The notes beneath the pieces are model-generated. The model saw nothing but the letters and a program-made list of their open reading frames with translations, did no database searches and was not told the origin of the DNA. Shown here piece by piece: positions 23,450-31,731 of a stretch of DNA of 47,679 nucleotides. Source of the DNA: Oscillospiraceae bacterium (GTDB taxonomy: Bacteria > Bacillota > Clostridia > Oscillospirales > Oscillospiraceae); the NCBI GenBank assembly GCA_017631155.1, contig JAGBTV010000039.1, positions 1 through 47,679 on the forward strand, written 5' to 3'. Each line of letters begins with the position of its first letter. The first letter of the stretch is position 1. A program made the translations under genes and the position numbers.

Positions 23450-23883
23450 GCAGCATTCGCGTAAAGAAGTTGAACGAAAAAGCTATCCTGCCTACCTATG
23501 GCAGTGCGGCGGCCGCAGGCGCAGACCTGTATGCTTGCCTGGAAGCTCCCATTACCATCGAACCCGGCGAAACAGCCTGGGTCGGTACAGGAATTGCCTT
23601 GGAGGTACCGGCTGGCTGTGCGGGACTGATCTATGCCCGCAGCAGTTTAGGCACCAAGAGAGGCCTTGCCCCTGCCAATAAAGTCGGTGTTGTGGACAGC
23701 GACTACCGGGGCGAGATTCGTGTTGTTTTACTGAACCATGGAAAGATGAGCCAAACGATCGAACATGGCGAGCGGATTGCCCAATTTGTCATTACCCCGG
23801 TTCTGACACCTGCCTATGAGGAGGTTGAGGAATTGTCTGATACCCAGCGGGGTACCGGAGGATTTGGTTCCACCGGGAAATAA
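23446..23883 (+). CDS. dut: dUTP diphosphatase
   Basis: 145 residues with the five trimeric dUTPase motifs in order: AGADLYA, RSSLG, GVVDSDYRGE, GERIAQFVI and RGTGGFGSTG. Hydrolyses dUTP to dUMP and pyrophosphate, preventing uracil incorporation. ATG 23446 overlaps the PAP2 stop (ATGA) with AAGGAG upstream; the longer frame to 23236 runs inside the PAP2 gene. Confidence 0.96.
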   Translation: MSSIRVKKLNEKAILPTYGSAAAAGADLYACLEAPITIEPGETAWVGTGIALEVPAGCAGLIYARSSLGTKRGLAPANKVGVVDSDYRGEIRVVLLNHGKMSQTIEHGERIAQFVITPVLTPAYEEVEELSDTQRGTGGFGSTGK

Positions 23884-23889
23884 ATCGAT

Positions 23890-23927
23890 AAAAGCAGACA
23901 ATTTTTTGGAAATTGTCTGCTTTTTCC
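23890..23927 (+). terminator. Terminator after dut
   Basis: 15-bp stem AAAAGCAGACAATTT/AAATTGTCTGCTTTT followed by TTCC-T run. Confidence 0.9.
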
Positions 23928-23937
23928 TTTTTGCCTA

Positions 23938-23966
23938 TTTACAATTTAATAGATTGAATTTATAAT
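23938..23966 (+). promoter_or_regulatory. Promoter of Na/Pi cotransporter copy 2
   Basis: TTTACA (23938-23943), 17-bp spacer, TATAAT (23961-23966). The TTTACA is the -35; no second Pho half-site lies 11 bp either side, unlike copy 1. Confidence 0.75.
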
Positions 23967-24015
23967 TTAAATTGAGGGTATATAGCCCTATATTCTAAAC
24001 TTTGAGGTTTTGCTT

Positions 24016-25818
24016 ATGGAAATTGCAAGTGCAATTATCACGATGCTGGGCGGCTTGGCCATGTTCCTCTATGGTATTGAGATTATGGGTGACGGCCTGA
24101 AGAACAGCTCCGGTGCCGCATTGAAACGGGTTCTGGAAAAACTGACCGGCAATGTGATCACGGGTATCTTAACAGGTACTTTGGTTACTGCTGTTATTCA
24201 AAGTTCCACTGCTACCATTGTTTTGGCGGTGGCGTTGATCGGCGCAGGTGTTCTGACGCTGAAGCAAGCGGTGTCCATCGTCATGGGTGCCAATATTGGT
24301 ACTACCGTTACGGCTTGGATCACCAATCTGGCTTTTATGGACGGCGGCGGCAACTGGATTCTGTGGCTGTTTGATACAGATACCCTCGCACCCATTGCGC
24401 TGTTCCTGGGTATTGTGCTGCTTATGTTCATTAAGAGCAAGAAGTCCAAGCTGATTGGCGATATTTCCATAGGTTTTGGTATTCTGTTTGTCGGCCTTAT
24501 GAGTATGACTGGTGCGGTGAAGGGATTTGCAAACTCTCCTGTTTTTATGGAGATGTTGGCCGGTTTGTCCGATGTTCCCGTTTTGGGCATCTTTGCCGGA
24601 TTGGTGCTGACCGTGATCGTGCAGAGCTCTTCTGCCACGGTTGCCATGCTTCAGTCCCTGTCTGCCACCGGCGCCATGGATTTTTCTGGTGTGTATCCTA
24701 TTATTATGGGTATCAACATTGGTACTTGCATCGTTACTGCATTTTATTGCTTTGTCGGAAATTCCCACAAAGACTCCCGTCGTACCGGTGTAGTTCATGT
24801 AGTGTTTAATACCATCGGCACTGTGGTGTTTATGATTATTCTTAGCATCCTGCAGCGTTTTCAGGTTTTTGGCGCAGCGTTTTGGCACATGGAAGCAAAC
24901 TCTACAGTTATCGCGATTTTCCAGACTTTGTTCAATGTATTTACCTGTATCCTGCTGCTGCCCTTTATCAATCAGTTGGTAAAACTGTCCCTTTTGGCCG
25001 TTAAGGATGAGCCGGAGAAGGCACCTGCCCATCCGGAGCTTCTTACCCTTACGGAGCAGCTGTATATTTCTCCTGCCGTGGCTTTGAACGAGGCAACCAA
25101 GGCTGTTGCGGCCATGGGCACTTTGGCAAAAGAGAATTTCACCAGAGGCTGTCAGCAACTGAAAAAATACGATAAAGAACTTGCCCAGGTTATCAATGAT
25201 GACGAGGATTGCCTGGATCAGTTTGCAGACCGGGCAGACCAGTTCCTCATCGGTCTGAGTAAGTCCATTGAAACGGAACGGGATGATCGGCAGTTGGATA
25301 TGCTGATGCAGACGGTTCCCAATTTCGAGCGTGTTGGCGACTATGCAACCAACTTTGTGGAGCTTGCAGAGCGCTTGGAGCAGGATAAGTCTTGCTTCTC
25401 TGAGACGGCTTATAAGGAACTGGAGGTAATTAGCGAAGCGGTTATTGAGATTCTGGAGCTTACCGTGGATGCATTCAGCACCGATGACAACGAGAAAGCC
25501 AAGTCCATCGAGCCTTTGGAAGAGGTTATCGACGATCTGGTTATGATCCTGAAGGATCGGCATACCAAGCGGCTCAAGACTGGTGCCTGTTCAATTAGTT
25601 CCGGTTTGGTGTTTATGGAAGTGCTGACTTATTTGGAGCGTGCTTCTGACCAGTGTTCCTCCATCGCGATGATGATGCTGTCCCGGAACAATGAGGCAAT
25701 TCTGCAGAATCACCACGAATACCTCAGGGAGATCCATGCGGGTAACGATGCCCGGTACAACGAGGAAAAAGAGCGTCGCAGAGAGCAGTACATCACACGG
25801 CTTAAGGCTGTTATATAA
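24016..25818 (+). CDS. Na/Pi cotransporter family protein with PhoU-like domain (copy 2)
   Basis: 600 residues, same plan as the copy at 9701: two QSSS repeats (TAVIQSSTATI and VIVQSSSATVA), then a PhoU-like helical domain from about residue 350 (TVPNFERVGDYATNFVEL; ERASDQCSSIAMMML). The first repeat has QSST instead of QSSS. Imports phosphate with Na+, or in some relatives other anions. ATG 24016 (GAGG eight bases upstream) is preferred over TTG 24010. Monocistronic with its own promoter and terminator, so likely regulated differently from copy 1. Confidence 0.9.
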   Translation: MEIASAIITMLGGLAMFLYGIEIMGDGLKNSSGAALKRVLEKLTGNVITGILTGTLVTAVIQSSTATIVLAVALIGAGVLTLKQAVSIVMGANIGTTVTAWITNLAFMDGGGNWILWLFDTDTLAPIALFLGIVLLMFIKSKKSKLIGDISIGFGILFVGLMSMTGAVKGFANSPVFMEMLAGLSDVPVLGIFAGLVLTVIVQSSSATVAMLQSLSATGAMDFSGVYPIIMGINIGTCIVTAFYCFVGNSHKDSRRTGVVHVVFNTIGTVVFMIILSILQRFQVFGAAFWHMEANSTVIAIFQTLFNVFTCILLLPFINQLVKLSLLAVKDEPEKAPAHPELLTLTEQLYISPAVALNEATKAVAAMGTLAKENFTRGCQQLKKYDKELAQVINDDEDCLDQFADRADQFLIGLSKSIETERDDRQLDMLMQTVPNFERVGDYATNFVELAERLEQDKSCFSETAYKELEVISEAVIEILELTVDAFSTDDNEKAKSIEPLEEVIDDLVMILKDRHTKRLKTGACSISSGLVFMEVLTYLERASDQCSSIAMMMLSRNNEAILQNHHEYLREIHAGNDARYNEEKERRREQYITRLKAVI

Positions 25819-25844
25819 TAACCAGAAAACTGATAAGACGGTTG

Positions 25845-25878
25845 ACAGGCACAGCGGATGGATCCGCTGTGCCTGTTT
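25845..25878 (+). terminator. Terminator after Na/Pi copy 2
   Basis: 15-bp stem ACAGGCACAGCGGAT/ATCCGCTGTGCCTGT with a two-base centre, then TTTGT. Confidence 0.8.
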
Positions 25879-25941
25879 GTAAAGTGAGATAATAAAAGAA
25901 GATCCATCAGCAGGAATCTATCGACAAAAGGGGAATCGTAT

Positions 25942-26880
25942 ATGCAAGTGAGAAGATTCAATTTGGATATGGATTTGCAAAACCTCGAAGATTATTTGCG
26001 AAATCAATATTTGGTGAATAAAAATATGACCTCATGGTTGCCGGAAAGACTCCATGATTTGATCTATAGAGTGAGCGTACAAGAGGCTGATGGCGGCAGA
26101 GAGAAATCTGTAGATTATATATTTCTGTGGGAAGAAAGGGGAGAAATTGTTGCCTGCATACTTCCCGACGGTGAAAATATTTACATAAGTATCAAAAATG
26201 GATTTGAACAGATGTTCCCTTCTGTTCTGGCGTACAGCGAGGAAAACTGTCTTCCTCTGTTCCACAAGGTGGATGACGGATCTGTAAAGTTTTGGGTTGC
26301 CGTCAGCGATAGCCTATCCTATATGCAGAAAATTCTGCAAGATTCAGGTTATGCCAGGTATCCGGAAGAGGATTACGATAACTATGTAAGACCTTTGGAA
26401 ACAAGTGTTTCGGTAGACTTACCCAAAGGTTTTCGTCTCCTTTACGGTGAAGATTATACCAACGAGACCAATAAATGGACCGCCCTCCATTTGGGCTTTC
26501 ATCCCGATCACGAAGTGCCCGGTTATATAACGGATATGCAACCGTATATGTCGAGAAAAAGCTCGACAATGTACCAAGACAGTTTTGAATGCCTTGTGAT
26601 TGATGAAAATAGCGAAGATAGAAACGATGTCTGCGCTTACTGTTTTGTCTATGTCGATAAGCAGTCCCAAACAGCTTTGATAGAACCTGTCAGCACCAGA
26701 GAAAAATACAGGCGCAAGGGAATCGGCACAGCGTTGATGCATGGAGTTATGCTTCGGTGCAAAGAGAGAGGCGTTGACAAATGCTATGTAAATTCGTTTG
26801 GCTGGAGAAAAAAGTTCTATAATGCCGCTGGATTTATTACCGAAGAAACCATAGGTTTTTGGTATAAAACATTAAGATAA
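25942..26880 (+). CDS. GNAT family N-acetyltransferase
   Basis: 312 residues. The C-terminal third is a GNAT domain with the acetyl-CoA loop in YRRKGIGTALMHGVML (RRxGxG/A) and the closing GWRKKFYNAAGF. The N-terminal 190 residues look like a second, degenerate GNAT-like half (DVDLQNLEDYLR..., MQKILQDSGYARYPE), giving a tandem arrangement. Substrate unknown. ATG 25942 follows AAAGGGGA. Confidence 0.85.
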   Translation: MQVRRFNLDMDLQNLEDYLRNQYLVNKNMTSWLPERLHDLIYRVSVQEADGGREKSVDYIFLWEERGEIVACILPDGENIYISIKNGFEQMFPSVLAYSEENCLPLFHKVDDGSVKFWVAVSDSLSYMQKILQDSGYARYPEEDYDNYVRPLETSVSVDLPKGFRLLYGEDYTNETNKWTALHLGFHPDHEVPGYITDMQPYMSRKSSTMYQDSFECLVIDENSEDRNDVCAYCFVYVDKQSQTALIEPVSTREKYRRKGIGTALMHGVMLRCKERGVDKCYVNSFGWRKKFYNAAGFITEETIGFWYKTLR

Positions 26881-26892
26881 CAAATGATGAAA

Positions 26893-26925
26893 AAAGCGAA
26901 GCTGCATTTTGCAGCTTCGCTTTCA
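26893..26925. terminator. Bidirectional terminator
   Basis: 13-bp stem AAAGCGAAGCTGC/GCAGCTTCGCTTT, loop ATTTT; between convergent GNAT and glutamine synthetase genes. Confidence 0.88.
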
Positions 26926-26936
26926 TTGTTTTAGGA

Positions 26937-29024
26937 TTAGTAGAACAGAAGATCGGAGTAAGTGGGGTAGGGCCAATAGGTTTTGTCTGTCAACTGTTCC
27001 AGCACATCGGCATGGAACCGAATGGTAGTCATGCCTTTCACAATGGTGTTACGGAAGTAGACCATGGCGGCCTGGGTATCTTCTTTGGGGACAGATTCCA
27101 GGTTCACCCTTAATTGCTCACAGGCATCATACAGACAGTCTGTGTGTTCCGATAGACGGGAAAGGAGAGAAGCTTCCGCCTTTGCCTGGACACCAAGATC
27201 CTTTTTTCGCTGAATAACCAAGGCAAGGTCAGAGCTGTAGTGTACGGCCGCTGGCAGGATCTGCTGGATAGCCATATCCAATGCGGTTCTGGCTTCGATG
27301 TTTATCACCTTACAGTAGGCTTCCATATAAATTTCGTGCCGGGCCCGGAACTCTGCTTCCGAGAAAATCCCATGCTTGGTAACCAGGGCGATGTTTTTCT
27401 CGGCAACATAGGCGGGCAGGGCTTCAGCGGTGGAGGAAAGGTTGCTCAGGCCCCGCCGCACAGCCTCATCACGCCAGTCGTCGGAATAGCCGTTTCCGTT
27501 GAAGATAATCCTGTGATGTGCCTTCAGGGTGTCGCAAACCAGCTTTTGCAGAGCAGCATCAAAGTCGTCTGCTTTCTCCAAGATGTCTGCAAACTGACCC
27601 AGCTCCTCTGCCATTATGGTGTTCAGCGCTACGTTTGGACCGGCTACCGACTGGGAAGAACCCAGCATACGGAACTCAAATTTGTTACCGGTGAAGGCAA
27701 CGGGGGAGGTGCGGTTACGGTCGGTGGTGTCCTTGGGGATCGAGGGCAGAACATCGACGCCGATCCGCATAAGGCTCTTTTCGGGATCTGTGTAGTTGGT
27801 GCCGTTGATGATGGATTCCACAACGGCTGTCAACTCATCGCCCAGGAAAATGGAAATGATAGCAGGGGGGGCTTCATGAGCGCCCAAACGATGGTCGTTA
27901 CCTGCGGTAGCAACGGTGCAGCGGAGAAAATCTTGATATTCATCTACGCCCTTGATAAACGCTGCCAGGAAAACCAGGAACTGCGCGTTCTGTCGGGGGG
28001 TCTTTCCGGGGCTGAACAGGTTTCTGCCGGAGTCGGTACACAGCGACCAGTTGTTGTGCTTACCGGAGCCGTTGACACCGGCAAAAGGCTTCTCGTGAAG
28101 CAGGCAGACAAGGTCATGCTTAGCAGCGCATTTTTTCATAATGGCCATAACCACCTGGTTGGAATCGCAGGCATTACCGGCATCGGAGAAAATGGGAGCC
28201 AGCTCATGCTGACAGGGAGCCGCTTCGTTGTGCTTGGTTTTGGAAAGCACGCCTACCCGCCACAGCTGTTCATCCAGGTCCTTCATGAAGGAAGAAACGC
28301 GGGTACGAATGGTACCAAAATAATGGTCTTCCAATTCCTGACCCTTGGGAGGCGCTGCACCAAAGAGAGTTCTGCCGGTGAGCCGCAGGTCTTCCCGCTG
28401 GGCATACAGGCTTTTGGGAATGAGGAAATACTCCTGTTCCGCGCCAACAGAAACATGAATGCGGTTTGTCTCGTTGTCGCCGAAAAGACGGAGAATCCGG
28501 GTAGCTTCCCGGGAAACTTCGTCTAAGGAACGCAGAAGGGGTGTTTTTTCGTCCAAAGCTGCGCCGGTATAAGAGAAGAAACAGGTAGGGATGTACAGGC
28601 TGTTGTCTTTTACAAAGGCATGGGCGGTGGGATCCCAGGCAGTATAACCGCGAGCTTCAAAGGTAGCCCGAAGACCGCCGGAGGGGAAGGAACTGGCGTC
28701 AGGTTCACCGCGAACCAATTCCTTGCCGGAAAATTCCATAATGACACGGCCGTCGCCTACCGGGGAAATGAAGGAATCATGCTTTTCCGCAGTGATTCCC
28801 GTCATAGGCTGGAACCAGTGGGTATAGTGGGTAGCGCCCTTTTCGATGGCCCAGATCTTCATGGCTTCCGCAATGGAATTGGCTACCTGAAGGGGCAGGG
28901 AGGAGCCGGTGGTGATACACTGCTTCCAGGCGTGGAAGGTTTCCGGTTCCAGGCGCTGCTTCATAACAGCTTCGCTGAAAACATCTGTACCAAACAATTC
29001 GGGAATGTTGATGATTGTATTCAT
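26937..29024 (-). CDS. glnN: Glutamine synthetase type III
   Basis: 695 residues, the size of GSIII (about 700) rather than GSI (about 450). Signature segments: GVNGSGKHNNWS (substrate/metal), HEAPPAIISIFLGD, NRTSPVAFTGNKFEFRMLGS and the N-terminal YTHWFQPMTG and KHDSF. Makes glutamine from glutamate, ammonia and ATP; dodecameric and typical of Bacteroidetes, cyanobacteria and Clostridia. ATG 29024 chosen over TTG 29045. Divergent from the aminotransferase, with separate promoters in the 280-bp gap. Confidence 0.95.
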   Translation of the reverse strand: MNTIINIPELFGTDVFSEAVMKQRLEPETFHAWKQCITTGSSLPLQVANSIAEAMKIWAIEKGATHYTHWFQPMTGITAEKHDSFISPVGDGRVIMEFSGKELVRGEPDASSFPSGGLRATFEARGYTAWDPTAHAFVKDNSLYIPTCFFSYTGAALDEKTPLLRSLDEVSREATRILRLFGDNETNRIHVSVGAEQEYFLIPKSLYAQREDLRLTGRTLFGAAPPKGQELEDHYFGTIRTRVSSFMKDLDEQLWRVGVLSKTKHNEAAPCQHELAPIFSDAGNACDSNQVVMAIMKKCAAKHDLVCLLHEKPFAGVNGSGKHNNWSLCTDSGRNLFSPGKTPRQNAQFLVFLAAFIKGVDEYQDFLRCTVATAGNDHRLGAHEAPPAIISIFLGDELTAVVESIINGTNYTDPEKSLMRIGVDVLPSIPKDTTDRNRTSPVAFTGNKFEFRMLGSSQSVAGPNVALNTIMAEELGQFADILEKADDFDAALQKLVCDTLKAHHRIIFNGNGYSDDWRDEAVRRGLSNLSSTAEALPAYVAEKNIALVTKHGIFSEAEFRARHEIYMEAYCKVINIEARTALDMAIQQILPAAVHYSSDLALVIQRKKDLGVQAKAEASLLSRLSEHTDCLYDACEQLRVNLESVPKEDTQAAMVYFRNTIVKGMTTIRFHADVLEQLTDKTYWPYPTYSDLLFY

Positions 29025-29093
29025 GGAAGAAAGTATCCTTTCCAAATGAAATCCAACGGTCGCGGCAGGAATTTGCCTCCAAAATGACCATAC

Positions 29094-29121
29094 ATTATAA
29101 TTTTATGCGAAGGATTACCAA
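29094..29121 (-). promoter_or_regulatory. Promoter of glnN
   Basis: Minus-strand TTGGTA (29116-29121), 16-bp spacer, TATAAT (29094-29099). About 70-base leader. Confidence 0.65.
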
Positions 29122-29232
29122 AAAGCAAGGGTGAATTTTCATGGATTTTCCTCCGTCATTTTGCCCGGAATCGTGCAAACAGACGAAAATGCAGAAAAAC
29201 CAAAAGAAAATGAATTTTTGTTTATCTGGATG

Positions 29233-29261
29233 TTGCATTTTTGGAACAGTTCGCGTATAAT
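29233..29261 (+). promoter_or_regulatory. Promoter of the aminotransferase
   Basis: TTGCAT (29233-29238), 17-bp spacer, TATAAT (29256-29261). Confidence 0.75.
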
Positions 29262-29302
29262 AAACCAAATTTATCCGATTTTGGGAAGAGAGGATGAAGG
29301 AA

Positions 29303-30580
29303 ATGATTGCCACTTCTTGCAAAAATAAGGAAGAGCTTCAGAAAAATTATGAAAAAATGATTCAGCGATACGAGGCCTTAAAGAGCGAAGGGTTGAAGTT
29401 GGATATGTCACGGGGTAAGCCCAGCAAGCTGCAGTTGGATTTGGTCAGCGATATGCTTGGGGTTTTGGTCGACCATGCGCAGTGCATTGTGGATGGCTGC
29501 GACAGCCGTAACTACGGAGAACTGGCCGGCTTGAAGTGCGCCCGGGAGTACTGGGCAGAACTGCTGGGCTGTAAGCCTTCGCAGACTTTTGTAGGCGGCA
29601 ATGCCAGCTTGAATCTGATGTACGATGTGATCTCCAAGGCCTATACCCATGGTTTGACCGACAGCCCCCGTCCCTGGTGCCGGGAGGAGAAGGTGAAATT
29701 CCTGTGTCCCGCCCCCGGTTATGACCGGCATTTCCGGATCACCCAGTCCTTTGGCTTTGAGCTGATCGCTGTGGAAATGACGCCAGACGGACCGGACATG
29801 GATACCGTAGAGCGCTTGGTGCAGGATCCTGCCGTCAAGGGTATTTGGTGTGTTCCCAAGTACTCCAATCCTCAGGGCTATACATACTCTGAGGATACCG
29901 TAAATCGATTTGCCAATCTGAAGCCCGCTGCCCCCGACTTTACCATCATGTGGGATAATGCCTACTGCATCCATGAATTTGTAGGGGAATTTGAACCCTT
30001 CCCGGATATCATCTCCTTGTGTGAAGCAGCTGGCAGGCCTAATATGGTCTATGAGTTTGCCTCTACCTCCAAGGTAACCTTCCCGGGTGCCGGCATCTCG
30101 GTGATGGCAACCTCCGAAGCCAATATTGCCTATCAGACCAAACTTTTGGGCGTGCAGACCATTTCCTATGATAAGGTAAATCAGCTGCGTCATGTGCGTT
30201 ACTTAAAGGATAAGGCACACACCCTGGAACTGATGAAAAAGCATGCCGCCATTATGGCTCCCAAGTTTGAAATGGTGGTGCGGATGCTGAAGGAAGAATT
30301 GTCCGGTCAAAATATTGCCCAGTGGCATACCCCCAAGGGTGGATACTTTGTTTGCGTGGCTGCCATGCCCGGTACGGCAAAGCGCACTTTGGAGCTTTGC
30401 AAGGAGGCTGGTGTGACCATGACAGAGGCCGGTGCTACCCATCCCTATGGTATCGATCCTCAGGATTCTATGATCCGGATCGCCCCCAGCTTACCCCCCA
30501 TTGCGGAGCTGGAAAAGGCAATGCAAGTGTTCTGCACCTGCCTGCAGCTGGCAGCCTGGGAGAAGATGCTTCAAGATTAA
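29303..30580 (+). CDS. Class I aminotransferase, PF12897-type (aspartate aminotransferase-like)
   Basis: About 425 residues of the PLP fold-type I group with N-terminal LKLDMSRGKPSKLQLDL, GGNASLNLMYD, the NPxG-like SNPQGYTYS, DNAYCIHEF (Asp to PLP ring nitrogen) and the PLP lysine in STSKVTFPGAGIS. This clade is usually annotated as aspartate aminotransferase. Reversibly moves amino groups between aspartate and 2-oxoglutarate. Located opposite glutamine synthetase, consistent with nitrogen assimilation. ATG 29303 fits the GAGAGG ribosome site (nine-base spacing); ATG 29294 is the longer option. Confidence 0.88.
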   Translation: MIATSCKNKEELQKNYEKMIQRYEALKSEGLKLDMSRGKPSKLQLDLVSDMLGVLVDHAQCIVDGCDSRNYGELAGLKCAREYWAELLGCKPSQTFVGGNASLNLMYDVISKAYTHGLTDSPRPWCREEKVKFLCPAPGYDRHFRITQSFGFELIAVEMTPDGPDMDTVERLVQDPAVKGIWCVPKYSNPQGYTYSEDTVNRFANLKPAAPDFTIMWDNAYCIHEFVGEFEPFPDIISLCEAAGRPNMVYEFASTSKVTFPGAGISVMATSEANIAYQTKLLGVQTISYDKVNQLRHVRYLKDKAHTLELMKKHAAIMAPKFEMVVRMLKEELSGQNIAQWHTPKGGYFVCVAAMPGTAKRTLELCKEAGVTMTEAGATHPYGIDPQDSMIRIAPSLPPIAELEKAMQVFCTCLQLAAWEKMLQD

Positions 30581-30612
30581 AAATAAGGGCGAATTTTCGC
30601 CCTTATTTTTTT
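30581..30612 (+). terminator. Terminator after aminotransferase
   Basis: 11-bp stem AAATAAGGGCG/CGCCCTTATTT followed by TTTTG. Confidence 0.88.
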
Positions 30613-30613
30613 G

Positions 30614-30642
30614 TTTACATTTGCTTAATTATCCTGTAATAT
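30614..30642 (+). promoter_or_regulatory. Promoter of LUD operon
   Basis: TTTACA (30614-30619), 17-bp spacer, TAATAT (30637-30642); AAAGGAGG follows. Confidence 0.65.
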
Positions 30643-30664
30643 ATAAAAAAGGAGGCGTGACACG

Positions 30665-31300
30665 ATGAAACCGAAGCAATTATGTTACGATAAACGGGGC
30701 GAAATCCTTGTGAAGAATCTGCAAAGCCGGCATTTTGAAGCTTATTATTGCCCGAATAAAGCATCCGCTTTGGAAAAGGCTTTGGAGCTGATCCCCAAAG
30801 GTGCCTCTGTTGGCTGGGGCGGTGCTATGAGCTGCAGTCAGATCGGCCTCCTGGATGCCCTTCGTCAGGGCGAGTACCGGGTCTTTGACCGGGAGCGCTG
30901 TGAGACTCTGGAAGAGAAAGAGAAAGCTGTTCAAAACGGCTTAACTGCCGATGTTTTTCTCACCGGTGCCAACGGTCTCAGCCTGGATGGTCAGATGGTA
31001 AACATCGACGGTTCCGGAAACCGTGTGGCTGCCATTATTTACGGTCCTAAGAAGGTTTTGGTGGTTGCCGGTATGAACAAGGTGATGGATACTTTGGAGG
31101 CGGCTGTGCAAAGAGCCAGGACAGTTGCGGCTCCTATGAATCAGCAGCGATTTTGCCTAAACAATCCCTGCACCGTTACCGGTGTCTGTGGAGATTGCAA
31201 GAGCGAGACATGTATCTGCAATCAGATTCTGATTACCCGGCATTGCCGCCCGGTGGGCCGGATTCAGTTTATTATCGTAGGGGAGGATCTGGGCCTTTGA
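30665..31300 (+). CDS. LUD domain protein (LutC/YkgG-like)
   Basis: 211 residues with the LUD fold: VGWGGAMSCSQIGLLDAL, ADVFLTGANGLSLDGQMVNI, DGSGNRVAAIIYGPKKVLVV, GMNKVMDTLEAAVQRAR. The C-terminus has a Cys cluster, PCTVTGVCGDCKSETCICN, also seen in stand-alone LUD proteins. LutC-type subunits take part in lactate oxidation with LutA/LutB, but those genes are not here, so the role is open. AAAGGAGG upstream of ATG 30665. Overlaps GtrA by TTGA. Confidence 0.88.
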   Translation: MKPKQLCYDKRGEILVKNLQSRHFEAYYCPNKASALEKALELIPKGASVGWGGAMSCSQIGLLDALRQGEYRVFDRERCETLEEKEKAVQNGLTADVFLTGANGLSLDGQMVNIDGSGNRVAAIIYGPKKVLVVAGMNKVMDTLEAAVQRARTVAAPMNQQRFCLNNPCTVTGVCGDCKSETCICNQILITRHCRPVGRIQFIIVGEDLGL

Positions 31301-31713
31301 ACTGGAAAAAATGGAAGGCGCTGATTCTTCGGCATTACGACCTGTTGGCATATCTGTTTTTTGGTGGGCTGACAACGGTTGTTAATTACCTGGTATATAT
31401 ACCCTGTTTTAACTGGTGGGGGATTTCCGCCACGGTCAGCAATGTCATTGCGTGGCTGGTGGCTGTGATTTTTGCCTTTGTGACCAACAAGCCTTTTGTA
31501 TTCAAAAGCCACGATTGGTCGGCAAAGGTGTTGTTCCCGGAATTGGGAAAGTTTCTTGGCTGCCGGGTAGGAACCGGTGTTTTGGAAACAGTTTTTTTGT
31601 TCGTGACGGTGGACTGGCTGGCATGGAACGGAAACTGGATGAAAGTGATTACCAGTATTTTGGTGGTGATCCTGAACTATATAGGCAGCAAGTTATTTGT
31701 ATTTCGAAAATAG
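31297..31713 (+). CDS. GtrA family membrane protein
   Basis: 138 residues, four helices, with the GtrA pattern: YLFFGGLTTVVNYLVYIPCF, NVIAWLVAVIFAFVTNKPFV F and a closing NYIGSKLFVFRK. GtrA proteins are thought to flip polyprenyl-linked sugars or support cell-surface polysaccharide assembly. TTG start at 31297 overlaps the LUD stop, with GGGGAGG ten bases upstream. Confidence 0.87.
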   Translation: MNWKKWKALILRHYDLLAYLFFGGLTTVVNYLVYIPCFNWWGISATVSNVIAWLVAVIFAFVTNKPFVFKSHDWSAKVLFPELGKFLGCRVGTGVLETVFLFVTVDWLAWNGNWMKVITSILVVILNYIGSKLFVFRK

Positions 31714-31731
31714 AGAAAAGGTGGCGACAGT

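Noticed and set aside
23937..23943. Pho box before the second Na/Pi gene
   Set aside because: Only one TTTACA, and it is exactly placed as a -35 to TATAAT; no 11-bp partner.
24169..25563. 464-codon minus-strand frame
   Set aside because: Antisense to the second Na/Pi cotransporter; low-complexity His/Gln-rich translation.
27240..28526. 428-codon plus-strand frame inside glnN
   Set aside because: Antisense shadow of a well-conserved type III glutamine synthetase.
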